Positions 52,401 to 64,000 of a DNA stretch of 64,000 bases are shown in pieces. Made by a program: the position numbers and the translations under genes. Numbering within the stretch: position 1 is the first letter of the stretch; every line of letters starts with the position of its first letter. The DNA comes from Trichinella spiralis (lineage: Eukaryota; Nematoda; Enoplea; Trichinellida; Trichinellidae), in contig CM012955.1 in assembly GCA_000181795.3 (NCBI GenBank), positions 5,665,317-5,729,316 of the forward strand. Reading direction: 5' to 3'. The notes beneath the pieces were generated by a model, which was not told the origin of the DNA, did not search any database, and saw only the letters and a list, made by a program, of their open reading frames with translations.

Positions 52401-53929
52401 TTAGAATAGATTTTTGTTTCATATTTTTCATTTCATAGGATGAAAAGATCATTCGCAATCAAAAGACTGTGGAATTGTTGGATATGCAGAAAGGATCCGT
52501 ACGATTCACCGATGAAATTTTGAAGAACATGAATTCAGAAATGATGAAAGCCAAAGAAAGCTACGAAGAATTTCAAAAAAGAATTGTTGATGAGTTGGTC
52601 GCCACTGTGGGTGTGGACAAGGAAATTGTGCGATATTTTGTTTTTCTTCTTTGAATATTCCATTTGCAGCCACTTATATGGATCCTATGAAATCACTGGC
52701 ACAAGTTGTTGGTCATTTGGACGTGATGGTCTCGTTTGCCGTTGCTTCGGTCAATGCACCCGTTCAGTATGTAAGACCGAAAATTTTACAAGCGGGTATG
52801 AGAAATTTTCCAATTGGAAAACATTTTTCTGATCACTGTTCACATTGATCAGGTTCTGGAATATTGAATCTAACTCAAGCTCGACATCCGTGCTTGGAAA
52901 TGCAGCCTGATGTTTCATTCATTGCTAATGATTTGAAGTTGGCAAAAGGTGAAACTGAGCTGATTATTCTTACCGGGCCGAACATGGGTGGAAAGTCGAC
53001 TTATCTGCGTCAAGTATAAAATTATTTATTATTTTACACACACACACACACACAGAGAGAGAATTATTAATTTTTACAATCAAGACCGCGATGATTATCA
53101 TCATGGCTCAGATGGGTTGCTTTGTTCCTTGTCAAGAAGCGACTATCAGTATTTTGGACGCAGTATATACACGAATTGGTGCATCGGACAATCAGTACAA
53201 AGGGTTATCAACATTCATGACTGAAATGGTAGAAGTATCTGAAATACTGGAAGTAAATTATTATTATTTTTTGATTTTTGACTTATCTTTTATGCCTTTG
53301 CATTTTCCATTGAAATGGTATTTTTTTTGTTCTTGTTTTTAGCTTCCGTCTGAAAATTCTCTGATTGTCATTGATGAATTAGGTAGGGGAACGTCTACCT
53401 TCGACGGATTGGGTATTGCTTGGGCTGTGGCTGAGTGAGAAGAAGAAAATAATAATAATAAGAGGATGCATATTTTGTTTTGTCGTTTTCAGAACAATAG
53501 CGACAAAAGTGAGAGCGTTTTGCTTGTTTGCAAGCCACTTTTACGAGATGACGATGATGGCATCCGAACTGCTCACGGTTAAGAATTATCAAGCATTGGC
53601 GACATTTGCTGACAGCAATCTCGTACTGTTGTACAAGATCAAACCTGGTCAGCATCGTGATTGTCGTTCAGTTTTGCCAATTAATTCTGTTGTTGTTTTT
53701 GTGGTTTGCTAATAGGTATGTGCGATCGCAGCTATGGAATCAACGTTGCCGAAATGGTCGGCTTTCCGGATATTGTGCTTAAGGTATTGTCGAATTATGA
53801 TGATGACAATGGGATGAAATGATTTTACCGAACAAATTTTCATTGCAGGAAGCGTGGAAAGAAGCCAGGCGATTGGAAGCACACCGACATGGTGGCACCA
53901 CTGATGAAGATGGAAATGATCAGCAGTGA
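49408..53929 (+). CDS. MSH2: DNA mismatch repair protein MSH2, C-terminally short
   Basis: 24 small exons in phase, 859 residues: 49408-49449, 49607-49645, 49696-49786, 49998-50041, 50356-50484, 50554-50673, 50754-50840, 50900-51020, 51071-51157, 51217-51390, 51447-51560, 51619-51755, 51808-51915, 51984-52101, 52159-52214, 52280-52369, 52439-52610, 52670-52795, 52853-53013, 53085-53252, 53343-53434, 53493-53647, 53716-53783, 53849-53929. The ATPase domain has Walker [10 protein letters not shown] (about 660), the GLSTFM signature region, Walker [10 protein letters not shown] (about 738) and FASHFYEM. The N-terminal mismatch-binding domain matches MSH2 (FDRADYY) and lacks the Phe-x-Glu of MSH6. 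MSH2 pairs with MSH6 or MSH3 in the nucleus to detect mismatches. It stops about 20 residues after [15 protein letters not shown], before the usual C-terminal helical dimerisation region. Exon 4/5 borders are the least certain. Confidence 0.94.
50700..50728. repeat. (TTTGA)n repeat in MSH2 intron 6
   Basis: Five tandem TTTGA-type units within an 80-base intron. Confidence 0.85.
53035..53062. repeat. (CA)n(GA)n microsatellite in MSH2 intron 19
   Basis: About ten CA units followed by four GA units in a 71-base intron, between the Walker A exon and the next. Confidence 0.9.
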
Positions 53930-54952
53930 AAAAGGAAAGAAATCGGAACGTTGTTTTGTGCAGTTTAGACATTAATCTTTCTTCAAACAGATTGAAGATA
54001 AAATGAGTAATATCTTTACTTTGTGTGATTTTTAATATTTTTTAATGCAACTGTTGATAACCAAATCTGAACATTGTGTATTTATTTTTCTATTTCAATG
54101 TTTTTTTTTGCTTTTTCTTCTCTTTATTCTCAATAATTATGAAGTTTTATGCAAGACTCTTTTTTAACTGATTGCAGTAGTGGAATTTTACATGATTTTT
54201 ATACATCTGATTTAAAACTTACCATATTATTAATGTGGATTAAAATCAGCGAGAATCACGAAACCAAATAATAAAATTACTTTGTTGAATTGTGCCATAG
54301 ATTTGAGAATATTTTTTCAAAGTTATCTTTTGAAAACTGATTTTTTTGACATGTGAAGATGTTTTTAATGACATCATTGTTTATTTATTATTGCATTTAA
54401 AAATTTATAAACATGGTTTACATTGTTGGTTCCGATACAAAGTCTGCCTACTAAATGAAGATGCATTTCATGTAATAGAATGTTGTTATGTAATGCAATG
54501 TACTTTATGACAGTACTGATAATAATAATAATAATATCTAATTGAATTATTGTCGACAGTTGTTAACAGTGCATTGCTGTTAAGAGCAGTGGTAGAGAAA
54601 AGTCATTTTTGAATGGCACGCGCGCAAAGATTAAAAATGATTGGCCATCGTTGGTCAAGTCCCGTCGGACCGTTCAAGAACATCAGCGTTGAGCAATTCA
54701 TTGAAATCAATTGATAACCCCCGTCTGGCGTCTTAATTGAAAAGTATTGAACAATTTATCTCGCTTAAGACTCAGTTTTGAAAATTAATGCGTTGCCATC
54801 TGACACCAGCGCAAGTATGTCGATCCCAAGCGATGCTCCATATGTCAGACAATCACCAAACTGGGTACTTGGAACTTGGGGCAGTTGGAAGATGATTATT
54901 TCACTTTCAGAAAAAGGTTGTTCTCGCATTGTCTTTCGATAATATCGGTTGT
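53930..54952. other. MSH2 3' UTR and 5' flank of the Mnx gene
   Basis: MSH2 3' region followed by the presumed Mnx promoter. AT-rich up to about 54540, then more balanced. No other gene seen. Confidence 0.5.
54270..54275 (+). terminator. Candidate polyA signal AATAAA for MSH2
   Basis: Clear AATAAA about 340 bases after the MSH2 stop codon. Confidence 0.35.
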
Positions 54953-57186
54953 ATGTTTCGAATAGCAAATTTGTTGAATTTGAACGAACAGACCCGAAAC
55001 TCACCGGCTAATAGTAAAATTACAGTCCAACTGCCGGATTCTGTAGATCACGCGACAAAAGCAAAGGCGACGAACCCGGGTGTGGTGGAACCCTGCCCTT
55101 TGCCGGTTGTATTTTTCAGTGTTTCCAATGAAAGTATGCGATGGCCTTTGCGTACATGCCCGGTTGATGAAACGCTATGGAGACGAGAGAACACGTACAA
55201 CGGTCTGTACTGGACGCCGTTCAATTCTGTATCACCTGTTTTTTGCGGTATGTTACCAAATGCTCGTTAAATTCATACAAATATTCGTCCATTTATCAGT
55301 TTTCATATTAATGGCTTGACAAGCTTGTAAATTGAATTTTTTCTTTTTTATCAGATAAATAAATTTAAATTATTAAATTTAAAATTTTCCCTCAATCATA
55401 CCGTCATACCCTTTACAAAAGTGGATTTCTATATAATATGAACAAATGCATATACCCTTTTATGGTTTAGTTATTTTGGGGTAACCATAATTAGTGGAGA
55501 ATAAAGATGAATTTAAAAATTCAATTATAATTTAACTAGGCTTTATTGAACAATGCAAAGCGTTGCAGTTGCATCGGTTGAATAATTTCGGATCTTATTT
55601 TGGACGTTAAATTGAAATGCAATGTGTGCGATTTTTTTTAATTTTTACTGTTTATCAAATGGTATTTCAATAAACAGCTTGAACAAGCATATTTCTACTA
55701 GAATTTCAAATAAATCGTTTTGGAAAAACACTACTAGAAGAAACACTACAAAATTAAATATTACAGAATGACTGTATAATTTGATGTGCAAGCAAGTTTT
55801 AACTCAAAATCTTAGACTAAAAAGGAAAAAATGAAATGTAAAAACAAAATAAATAACAATTTTGAAAAATCAAATCAATATAAAATGGAAAATAATAATT
55901 GCAAATATTATTTGTTTGCATTAAAAAAAGTGATTAATTTTTTCTAACAGCACTCATTTAGCAGCTTAAAACGGCAAAAGTATAGAATAATTGCTTGTTC
56001 TTTCTTTTATTCATTAGTGTTCTTTTTTTGAACAATAATCGGTCATCGATGAGATTTGCAATGAAATTTTGAATTTGGTCACAAATAATTTAAATTTGTC
56101 AGCAAGAAATCGGCCAATGCTGTTGAAAATCATCACAAAGCCTCTTAGGAAAGGTTTAATCAGATTTGAAAGAAAACTATATGTAAATAATTGCACTTGA
56201 ATTGCACTGAATTGGTCGAAACGAAAGTGTGGGGGGCTTTTTGTGGGCATAAGAAAAAGAGCAGTGAATTTTTCTCAAGAGAATTATCTCGAACTTTGAA
56301 GTGCGTTGTTATACGTATGGTCAACCATCTTTTCGACGCTCAAGCAATTATAAGAACAGATGACATTTTTCAATCAATCCAACACTCATCGCACCCAGTA
56401 GAATTACAGAAGAAAAATATCGACTCATATTTGTAAAATTAAATCTTCTTCAACTTATGCGCTAGAAAACCGCAACTAAACCAATATCCCTTCTGATCAG
56501 AGAATTTTGACGCATTTTAACTTCTCATCAGGGAATGAGTGAACAATCTGTTGTGCATCTCATTTTTAAATTTGTTAAATTTCCAAAATATTTATCGAAA
56601 GAAATCATTTCAACATGCCATCCATTACTGCTTTTTAATTTTCACTCCACTGATAACATGCATGATTTTGACTTTTGAAAATTAATTCTATTTTGATCTG
56701 TTAATTTGATTATATCTGTGCAAATAAATGTATCCAAAATGCAATTTGTGAAATATTTCGTTGAACGAAGTCGTTTCAATATCATTATATGATGCACGAT
56801 TACAAGATCAACAATTGTGAGTATTAATCAGAAAAAATTTTCAAGGATCTTCAAGATGTATGAAACAACGAAGACCTAGAACATCATTTACAAGTCAGCA
56901 GCTGGTTGAATTGGAGAGCAAGTTCAAAGAATTCAAATATTTGTCTAGACCGCAGCGGTATGAAATTGCAACCGCGTTGTCGCTGAGTGAAAATCAGGTA
57001 ATAAATGCACTGCAATTTTAACATTGTACCCAAAACTGTAAAAGTATACATTTTAAGGTCAAAATTTGGTTCCAAAATCGGCGAATGAAATGGAAAAGAT
57101 ATCGCATGGCGGAGAGAGAGAAAGAAAAAGAAGCCAATTTCTGCAAAAACCACGGAACATCTAAAGTGACTTGTGATACTTCATAA
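54953..57186 (+). CDS. mnx-like: Mnx/Hb9-type homeodomain transcription factor
   Basis: Three exons in phase: 54953-55247, 56846-56997, 57058-57186 (191 residues). The homeodomain starts [20 protein letters not shown], continues [15 protein letters not shown] and ends [17 protein letters not shown]. This is closest to MNX1/Hb9 and nematode CEH-12; it has Gln50, Asn51, Trp48 and Phe49 of recognition helix 3. An intron splits the homeodomain between Gln44 and Val45, a common site in the Antennapedia class. The protein begins MFRIANLLN, resembling the eh1-like FRIDALLA at the start of vertebrate MNX1, a Groucho-corepressor motif, which supports both exon 1 and the start. Mnx factors specify motor neurons and act as nuclear repressors. 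The protein is short, like CEH-12 (about 180). Intron 1 (1.6 kb) could hide another exon; phases fit without one. Confidence 0.86.
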
Positions 57187-57899
57187 TAAAAGAAAAATAT
57201 TCTCATTTCAGTCTGAAAATTCATACTTTCAATAAATACGATTATGTTTCGACTATTGGACATTTTTTCAAAAATTCTTATGCAAATGTAGTTATGCAGT
57301 ATGCATTTTTCGCACAAGTCTAATTGTTTTATTACAGAAATCATTGTGATTTTTAGTATAGAAAAATAAATTTTGTATCATTTGTTATGCTTTTAAAAGA
57401 AACTTTTATTAGTTTAAAATTAAAACATAAAAAATTTTATTGACCTGTTCAGCGTCCGTAAACTGTTTGATAGGTGAGATAACAAATTTTATTGATGAAT
57501 TTTTAGTACGCTAATTTGAAAAATTGATAACAATGATGGAGCAATAATTTCATTTGTCAGAATAATAATAGTATGCAAATTTGATAATAATCATGAGAAA
57601 GTATTAAAATGGATTTTTTAAAACAATTATAAGCAGGAATGCAAAACATTTTAAATTGTTTAATACTTTAAAAATTAGCAAGCTCTGCATTTCCCACTAG
57701 ACAGTGAGTGAGTGCAACGTAATACGGAAGAAAGAATGAAACTTTTTTCTGTAATCAAACTTGCGAAAATTTTCAAATCAAACAAGCATGAAGTGAATAT
57801 TCATTTAATCAGCAACATGCCTTCAAACTCAATTGACATAAATGTTCACAAAAATAAGCCATTTCGATGCATTGATGACCCGTAGAATTAGTTCCAAGC
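57187..57899. other. Intergenic, no gene seen
   Basis: AT-rich DNA downstream of the Mnx gene, ending where a GC-richer transposon remnant begins. No features recognised apart from the polyA signal. Confidence 0.55.
57231..57236 (+). terminator. Candidate polyA signal AATAAA for the Mnx gene
   Basis: AATAAA 45 bases after the Mnx stop codon; another AATAAA overlaps the stop itself (57185-57190). Confidence 0.45.
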
Positions 57900-59160
57900 T
57901 TCTCATTGTACCTCGGGCACTTTTGCACCAGTTATGACAGGTCTAACCATATCACTGGTATGACGAATCAACAAGTCCAAGGTACTGGTTCCCAGGCCGG
58001 AGAACGTGATACGCATGTCAGTGCTCAGATGTTCGTGGATGTTCCTCAAAGTCTGCATTGCAAAGCAAATCAGCATGTACGAAAGACAGCTGACGCGTGC
58101 GGGCGTGTAGCGGCTGGCTGATAGATGCAGCATGATGTGCGATGGCGTATCACGGATTTGTGTTTATACCCGGAAATCCAGTCAGATGTTCTGCGTAGTC
58201 CTTCGTAAAAAAGGCGATGGAGCCCAGATTAGGCGCGTTTACCAGCTGGGTGCGCTGCAGGTTCAATGCACTGAAATTCCTTGATTGATGAAGCGTTGGT
58301 TTTTCACGTCGAGCAGCAGGGAGTGTTCAAAGAGCAAGTCGGTACTGAGCATCGGTTGCGACTGTCAAACGACTTTATTCTACTGTTATATGTTGCCAGC
58401 AGTGGGCGAGCTGGTACTGCAGTACGCATTCGGATGCTGCTGAGATGGACGACACTAAACTTTACCCCTGGAGTAGAGCAAACGCAGTATATAGTTCTCG
58501 CGAAGTGGGCACCAGTTCCTTGTTGAAATTCACTCGATTTTTGCCACTACTGGTGGGGAGCGTGATCATTTCTGGGATAATCCCAAAGTGGGAGGCAACT
58601 GAGAGCCTTTGGGCCCCACTTACGTTGGTAGAAGCTCCATTGAGCATTGTTGACTATGACAGGTTTCTTCGAAGACAGTGGATTGCGTGGGCGGGTGTGC
58701 AACAGACTAATAGTGGTTAGGTGTTGTTATTTCACTTGCCGCATTATGTTAGCGTGAAGGTCAGGTGTTGATGAAACTGGCGTTCCAAAGTATCAGACGG
58801 ATGTCGGTCGTCATCTGCTCCAGCAACATTTTCCAGAAGAAGAAACACGGTTCATGCCAATCCAGCATGGCCAGCATTTGACTGATTATCTGGGACGGTG
58901 TGCGGTCACCCAACCCGTTTACATGTATGGTTCGCTTTTGCTTCGAACAAAACGCTTCGTCAGAACTCGTTTTATGCTTTTCTATTTATCCGTAGCAAGT
59001 GGATGGTGAAGGAAGTCGGTGATTCAGCACGCAGTGCCCTGATCCGACCTAGTAGTACATGGTTAGATCGGTAAAAATTTGGTGGATGTCCAACTGCGCC
59101 TCAATTTGCTTGAACCACACCTGTCATTAGGATATCCAATTCGTGGAAAGCTTCATCGAA
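57900..59160 (-). mobile_element. Decayed Ty3/gypsy-like LTR retrotransposon, gag-pol fragments
   Basis: A GC-richer block in AT-rich DNA. On the minus strand, short pieces in broken frames follow gag-pol order. At about 59113-59050, WFKQIEAQL and following residues resemble the start of the gypsy Gag homology region. At about 58840-58770, a Leu-rich stretch ending DIRLILW resembles the Gag helix before the zinc knuckle. At about 58350-58280, TDLLFEHSLLLDVKNQR resembles the end of the retropepsin domain (ADFLrHFgLLVDV pattern). At about 58200-58170, YAEHLTGFPGI, then at 58117-58085 SQPLHARTRQLS, resemble the linker and N-terminus of the reverse transcriptase. Stops and frameshifts interrupt all of it, and much of Pol is missing. 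I found no LTRs. It is an inactive relic. Family assignment is from pattern memory. Confidence 0.6.
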
Positions 59161-61249
59161 ACTGTGCTCTCGCTTTGTAAATTCAACCTGACCAACACAC
59201 ACGTTTATCCAAACGATCTTGAATTCGCAGAATTCGCAATTTTCATTTGTCAAAATACTATTTCATTTCTCATCATCAAAATTCACTATAAAAATTGAAT
59301 TATTGTATTATATTTTTAATTTTATTATGAACACTGCAGTAGCATTTCTTTGATGAAAATTTGCATATTATCAATATCACTGCACACGGTATGATATTAC
59401 GCTTGATTATCATTTTGTACTATTCATCTATTATTCAGTCGACATGCATAAATAGATGGAGAGTTGAATATTTTTGACTGTTTTTAGATATGATGTTGGC
59501 ATTGTGTGTAGGTGATGTTAAAATTTTCCGGCTTAATTTCTGATGGTTATTAACAACTGTCTTTTGTCTGCTTTTTGGGACATGCAAATTTCCTTTCTGC
59601 TAATATTTTATCGTGTTGAACTATTTGATAGTTGTCAAACGTTGAGTGATTCAGCTGCAGGGATAGCAGAGGATAGTAAACGCTGCCTCTAATTATGTTA
59701 TTGGCGGAAGAACCCTTTCGCATTTTCAATATGCAACCGATTGTAAGTGAATTGAAGCCCACTGGTAACGTGGTTAAGAAATTCTGAACAAGCAAAATAG
59801 TAATGTATTTTGTTTACAATATTAGATTGATTTCTCATCATGCGTGTGGCTACGTTTTACGGCATGGAATGTTACATAGCAGCACTCTGAATTCTTAGAA
59901 TAAGCGTATTTACATGTAATTTTCCGGCTGTAGCATATAGTACGGATGTAATAAGCTCTTTTAGTTGAATTAAGTCAGCGACAACCAACCACTTGTTGGA
60001 TATTAGTTCATGTAGTATTCAAGCCGAAGAATATTTGTATACAATTACTTTCACGATTCGCAATATTTAATCAATATTACTGGAATTCATTTCAAGCGAA
60101 GTTTAATTTCATGATATGCATTACTATATGCTTTTAGAAGTAAATTATTTTTATTTTAATGATGAAAATGTTTACAATATGATAAAATTTAATTATGTAT
60201 TACTTAATTTTTAATTTTGAAAATATTTTTAGTTATTGTTTTTTTATTTCTATCCTTATTTATCAGATGCTAAAAACCAAGGCGATTCATGACATAATAC
60301 ATTCCAATAGGTAAACACGTTAAAATCCGCCATAAGTATTCAACAGTGAAGACATGAAAAATGAGAGCAACATTACTAATAGACAGGGTAGTTCTGAGAA
60401 TTGTTTCGATAAACTGATTTCACATTAGAACAGATTTCATTTTCAATCACGTAGGTTGCCTTTGTATACAGTGTCAAACTGTTAAATTATTCATATGTTC
60501 TGAATGTGCTTTTTACCTTTCCAATATATTTTCAAGTTATATGTTTATTATTATTATCCATAGAATTAATATCGCTACAATGTCACTTTATATGTTATTT
60601 ATGTTCATTTACATTTTTACTATAAATGCTAACCCTCTTAACCAATCGTATTCACAGAATTCTCAGCAAAGCAGCGATTACGTATTATTGAAAATCAATG
60701 TTTATTCAAGTTGTACCGAATTGTTTGCTATTATGAAGAAATTATAAAAGAGTTTCTAGCCATTTCCTTGAATACAAGGCGTTTGATCAACTGAACATAT
60801 AAGTAAACATCTTCAAAGATTCATAAAAACACTAGTCTTGCAAAGATTTGTTTGGTATAAGTTGTTAATACATTTATTTGTATAGCATATGGAATTTATT
60901 TCCACCGCTAAGTGCTAAATTACTGCTCCCTTTGAATGGCAGAATACAATCATTGCCCACATAATTGAATTCAAATTGCCACGTGTTTGCTATCAGTGAA
61001 AATGAAAATGAACATTTCTTTATAGGATATAATACTTTTTTACATGAAACATGCAGTTTCAATGCAAGATTACAAGAAGATGAATAAAGTAAACGTTTTA
61101 CTCTTGTTTCAATCAGATACGCAGCAATTTATTCCAAATATCACAATGTTCAGAAAACAAAGGAAAATGGACTAGCCAAAAGTGAGAAATATTACACAAA
61201 ACTATACAGTTTGGACAGTTTCCTATAACTATTAAAGTATAGCATTTGC
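59161..61249. other. AT-rich stretch without recognisable features
   Basis: Lies between two GC-richer transposon-like blocks. Short open frames only; no domain or RNA gene recognised. Confidence 0.55.
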
Positions 61250-62240
61250 TGAATATCATGCATTTTGATTCAGTTGAGAAGAGTTTTCGTGTCAGCAGCA
61301 CTCTGCCCTGGCGTCCACCAAAACTTTGGCTTCTTCCGCCAAAATATTCCAGATCGACAACAGGAATCAACAGGTGTTTACGTCGGGATGACATCAGCTG
61401 CGAGTATGCTATCAGCGTGTTGAAAAAGCCCTTGCTGCATGATAGAAACAACTCCGCACGCTTCGACAGGATCTATGGCCCATAAGACGTTGCAATCAGT
61501 AGAAGAAGCGTTTTTACTGTAGGAACGCATCACCCAGTCCAACGCCTGAACGTATTGAACTGGTGGGTGGTTATTGCCAGAAATCTAGTCTGAAATTTTG
61601 CGTTTCATTGGTATAAAAGGCGATGGAGACCAGATGAATTCTGCTGCTAAAAGCACCACTTGGCGTGGTTCACTTTGACAAGAATTTTTAAGGCGATGAA
61701 CTGCGTTGGCGATTGAACAACTGTGTCCAAGTAGTGAATTCCGGCCGCAACGATTCTCCGTGAGGTACAACTCCATCGTCGTCGGTTCTCTGGGGGCGTG
61801 GGACCTGAAGAACGATGCCATGCTCCAATGGATAGGTGCTGTCTCCCAAAGGTACATGTGGCTCATGAAGGATGCTAAGATGTTGGAACATTCAACCGAA
61901 TCTACAGAAAATACCTCAGCCTGCGAGACCTTCTCCCCGAGTCTGGCACATATCTGCGACCGGTTCGCACGACGGAGGCATACCCATCCGGTGATGATCT
62001 CCGTCAGAAGTAGCGCAATTCTACAAGCGCTAGGGCATCAGGTGGGCAATGCCTGGAACGGTGGAACACGTCACCCGTCAGGACGCCCTCGCAGCATGGT
62101 GAGCTGCAGTGCCAACTGTCCTCTGACGTTTCGCGATCCACCATCGCTGGAACAGCCCCGACCCCGCCCCATGTCCAGCCTGCACCGCGATGGATGGGAA
62201 ATCGTAGGCCCAGTGAACCCGTTTGAGAAACGCTGACGTC
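61250..62240. mobile_element. Second decayed transposable-element block, mixed origin
   Basis: A second GC-richer island, strongly so at 61700-62240. The segment at 61570-61640 aligns by eye with 58170-58240 (shared CCAGAAATCTAGTC-like and AAAAGGCGATGGAG strings), so part of it is a diverged copy of the Ty3/gypsy relic, also on the minus strand. On the plus strand, 61750-61860 encodes VGSLGAWDLKNDAML followed by RYMWLMKDAKML, a pattern I recall from the C-terminal part of R2-like non-LTR reverse transcriptases. The open frame there (61706-62236, 176 codons) turns unlike any known protein after about 61880, where another frame looks more protein-like, suggesting a frameshift. Probably nested or adjacent element remains. 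Low certainty on the R2-like label. Confidence 0.42.
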
Positions 62241-64000
62241 TCACTAGCCGCTGAAATCGTGATGTATTATTCATTATTATCATTCTTATTATTCAATTAG
62301 CTACTGATTGATACCAAACTTGACGCTTTTTGAATTCATCTTCGGTTTCAACTGTATCCGAATCCCATGTGTGAAAATGCGCTTTTAATGCAGTAGGTTG
62401 CGATATCAGTTGTAGAAAATTGCAATAAAACTAAGGAAATTAAGAATTGATCACAAAAAATGTCCCCATCCGTGGTATTTAGCCGAATAGTTTGCAGATT
62501 TCACGAAGTGCAGTCCCCACTACCATCTGTTTCATGTATTTTGCTTCAGATTGATACCAACGTGCGGGTATTTGAATTTACTTTCATTTCGTAACAACGA
62601 TGCAAACTGGATTTGCATAATTACTATAATATGCAGTGGCCCAGGGTGAAAATTTATTAAAAATGCTATGAAATTAAATAAATTCAAAATTCATGTCAAA
62701 CTATTGGGCTCAAACATGGTATTTGTTCGAATCTTTTGAGGTATCCACAAGTGTGTACTGTGAAACTTATTCCATGCTTCACATGAACTACAGAATATTG
62801 TAAAATAATTTTATGTTTAGCGCAAGCAACTGTGTGCCAATTATAGGTATGTAAATTTACAATTACCCCCCAAACAATGATTTTTTGAGATATTTGATAA
62901 AGTTACCGGTTTGAGCATTGTAAATTTATAGAATAAAAAGACTGGCATATTGCACGGAAATAGCTTTTTTAGTGTGATAATTTTGGATAATGCATATCCT
63001 TGAATTGTAATGAGTCAAAAATATTCAGTGAACAAAGATTTTTGCTTTTGAAAGTTACTGCTGATTAAATGAAAAGCAGAAACAATTCTTATTAAAGTAA
63101 ATTCTTTTTTTCGGGTGACAAAATGGATAGTTTTTTTGTAAAAATTAATCACATTATTCCATATGCACAATTATTTAACTTTCATTTTTCATTTCTTTTT
63201 ATTCTGAATTCTATGAAATACTATGTTAACTTTCACATTCTTGCGTATATCTCAAGAAGTACCCAAACAGGAGCATTCTGATTAAGTTTATAGTAGTTAG
63301 CGAATAATTCTCTACCGAAACAATTCAACCGATATAATTATCAGAGAAAAAAATTTTTTTCGAAAATTGCAAAATTTCACTGACTATAAACTTGGTTGTT
63401 TTTGCGAAAAGCGGCGAAAAATTCGTTTTCAAAATTTCAACATTTTTTAATTGCTGGACTTTCAAATTAAAAAATGATAGTGTTTTGGAGAAATTGAACC
63501 CTACAAGACAAGTGGTAGAATAATCGGCGACTGAAGATGGCGTACAAACTACCGCAATACATAGTGCAGCTCCATTGCAGTAAAGTATCTAAAAAGCTTT
63601 TTCCGGACTGTCATGACAGACAACCGACTGTATGGACTTAAAATAAAGTGTTCCTTTATAATGCCCTTTCGATTGATTTTGATCTGCTAATAGAAAAGTT
63701 CAGTTTCAAACGGAATTGAAACGCATCGAGCATTTGAAACAATTAAAATTACAATTTTGAAGTGTGCCTATCTTAAGGCACAGGGAAGCAGCCCATCTGA
63801 AACTTCGTTCAAGCGGATCGACAATGGTTGAAATTTACTATACGAAACTTTCTCCACATTATAATGCGGAATTCGTTGAAAAATGCTGAGTTTTGTGCAA
63901 TATTTAGTTGTTTCGGGCAAGTCGATTTTCCTTCATTTTTTGTCGATTTCCAAATAAATTGAAAAAAAATTGTTTTCATACGGGTTGAGATGTGCATCAA
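62241..64000. other. AT-rich right end of window, no gene recognised
   Basis: No coding, RNA or repeat feature recognised. Open frames are short and low in complexity. Confidence 0.55.

Noticed and set aside
54765-55004. Minus-strand open frame overlapping Mnx exon 1
   Set aside because: No recognisable domain or splice context; the plus strand carries the eh1-like motif and joins in phase to the homeodomain.
56191-56436. 81-codon plus-strand open frame inside Mnx intron 1
   Set aside because: No resemblance to Mnx or any domain; flanking splice sites not convincing; phases join without it.

Overview
The window is eukaryotic nuclear DNA from an invertebrate animal. The genes are split by spliceosomal introns, and acceptors are mostly TTTTCAG or TTTTAG, as in nematodes. 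The proteins are metazoan: Frizzled, Kv7/KCNQ, Neto, Mnx homeobox, synaptotagmin-like. A nematode, perhaps an early-branching one, is my best guess; that is inference. The background is strongly AT-rich. Two long single-exon genes (KCNQ-like and Frizzled) stand out as GC-richer islands. There is no prokaryotic layout: I saw no operon, CRISPR array, rRNA gene or convincing tRNA gene. All exon coordinates below were read by eye from splice signals, reading-phase continuity and remembered family sequences.

Layout, left to right. 1-2085 (-): 5' part of a neurochondrin-like gene running off the left edge. 2985-5715: a head-to-tail duplication of about 1.37 kb, each copy with a small intronless STAR/KH RNA-binding gene (-). 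9482-10999 (-): KCNQ-type potassium channel. 16405-18621 (+): Frizzled-4-like Wnt receptor with a long 5' region. 18622-25922: gene-poor. 25923-28853 (+): five-exon Neto/SOL-2-type protein (2 CUB, LDLa, TM). 29658-30485 (-): three-exon Ly6/three-finger GPI protein. 31006-32615 (-): FITM2-type ER lipid protein with a GC-AG intron. 33432-38956 (-): synaptotagmin-like gene with only a C2B-type domain. 41341-41952 (-): third STAR/KH gene. 43035-47743 (-): complete nine-exon RNA polymerase II subunit RPB2. 49408-53929 (+): complete 24-exon MSH2. 54953-57186 (+): three-exon Mnx/Hb9 homeobox gene. 57900-64000: gene-free, with decayed transposable elements, including a Ty3/gypsy-like gag-pol remnant on the minus strand.

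The genes are not one pathway. Housekeeping genes (RPB2, MSH2) sit beside neuronal or signalling genes (KCNQ, Frizzled, Neto, Ly6, synaptotagmin-like, Mnx). The most unusual features are in the proteins: a Frizzled lacking the KTxxxW Dishevelled-binding motif, a KCNQ channel with Asp at the first S4 gating-charge position, a C2B-only synaptotagmin relative, an MSH2 that ends before the usual C-terminal dimerisation region, and nearly identical tandem STAR genes. I found no wholly new multi-gene system.
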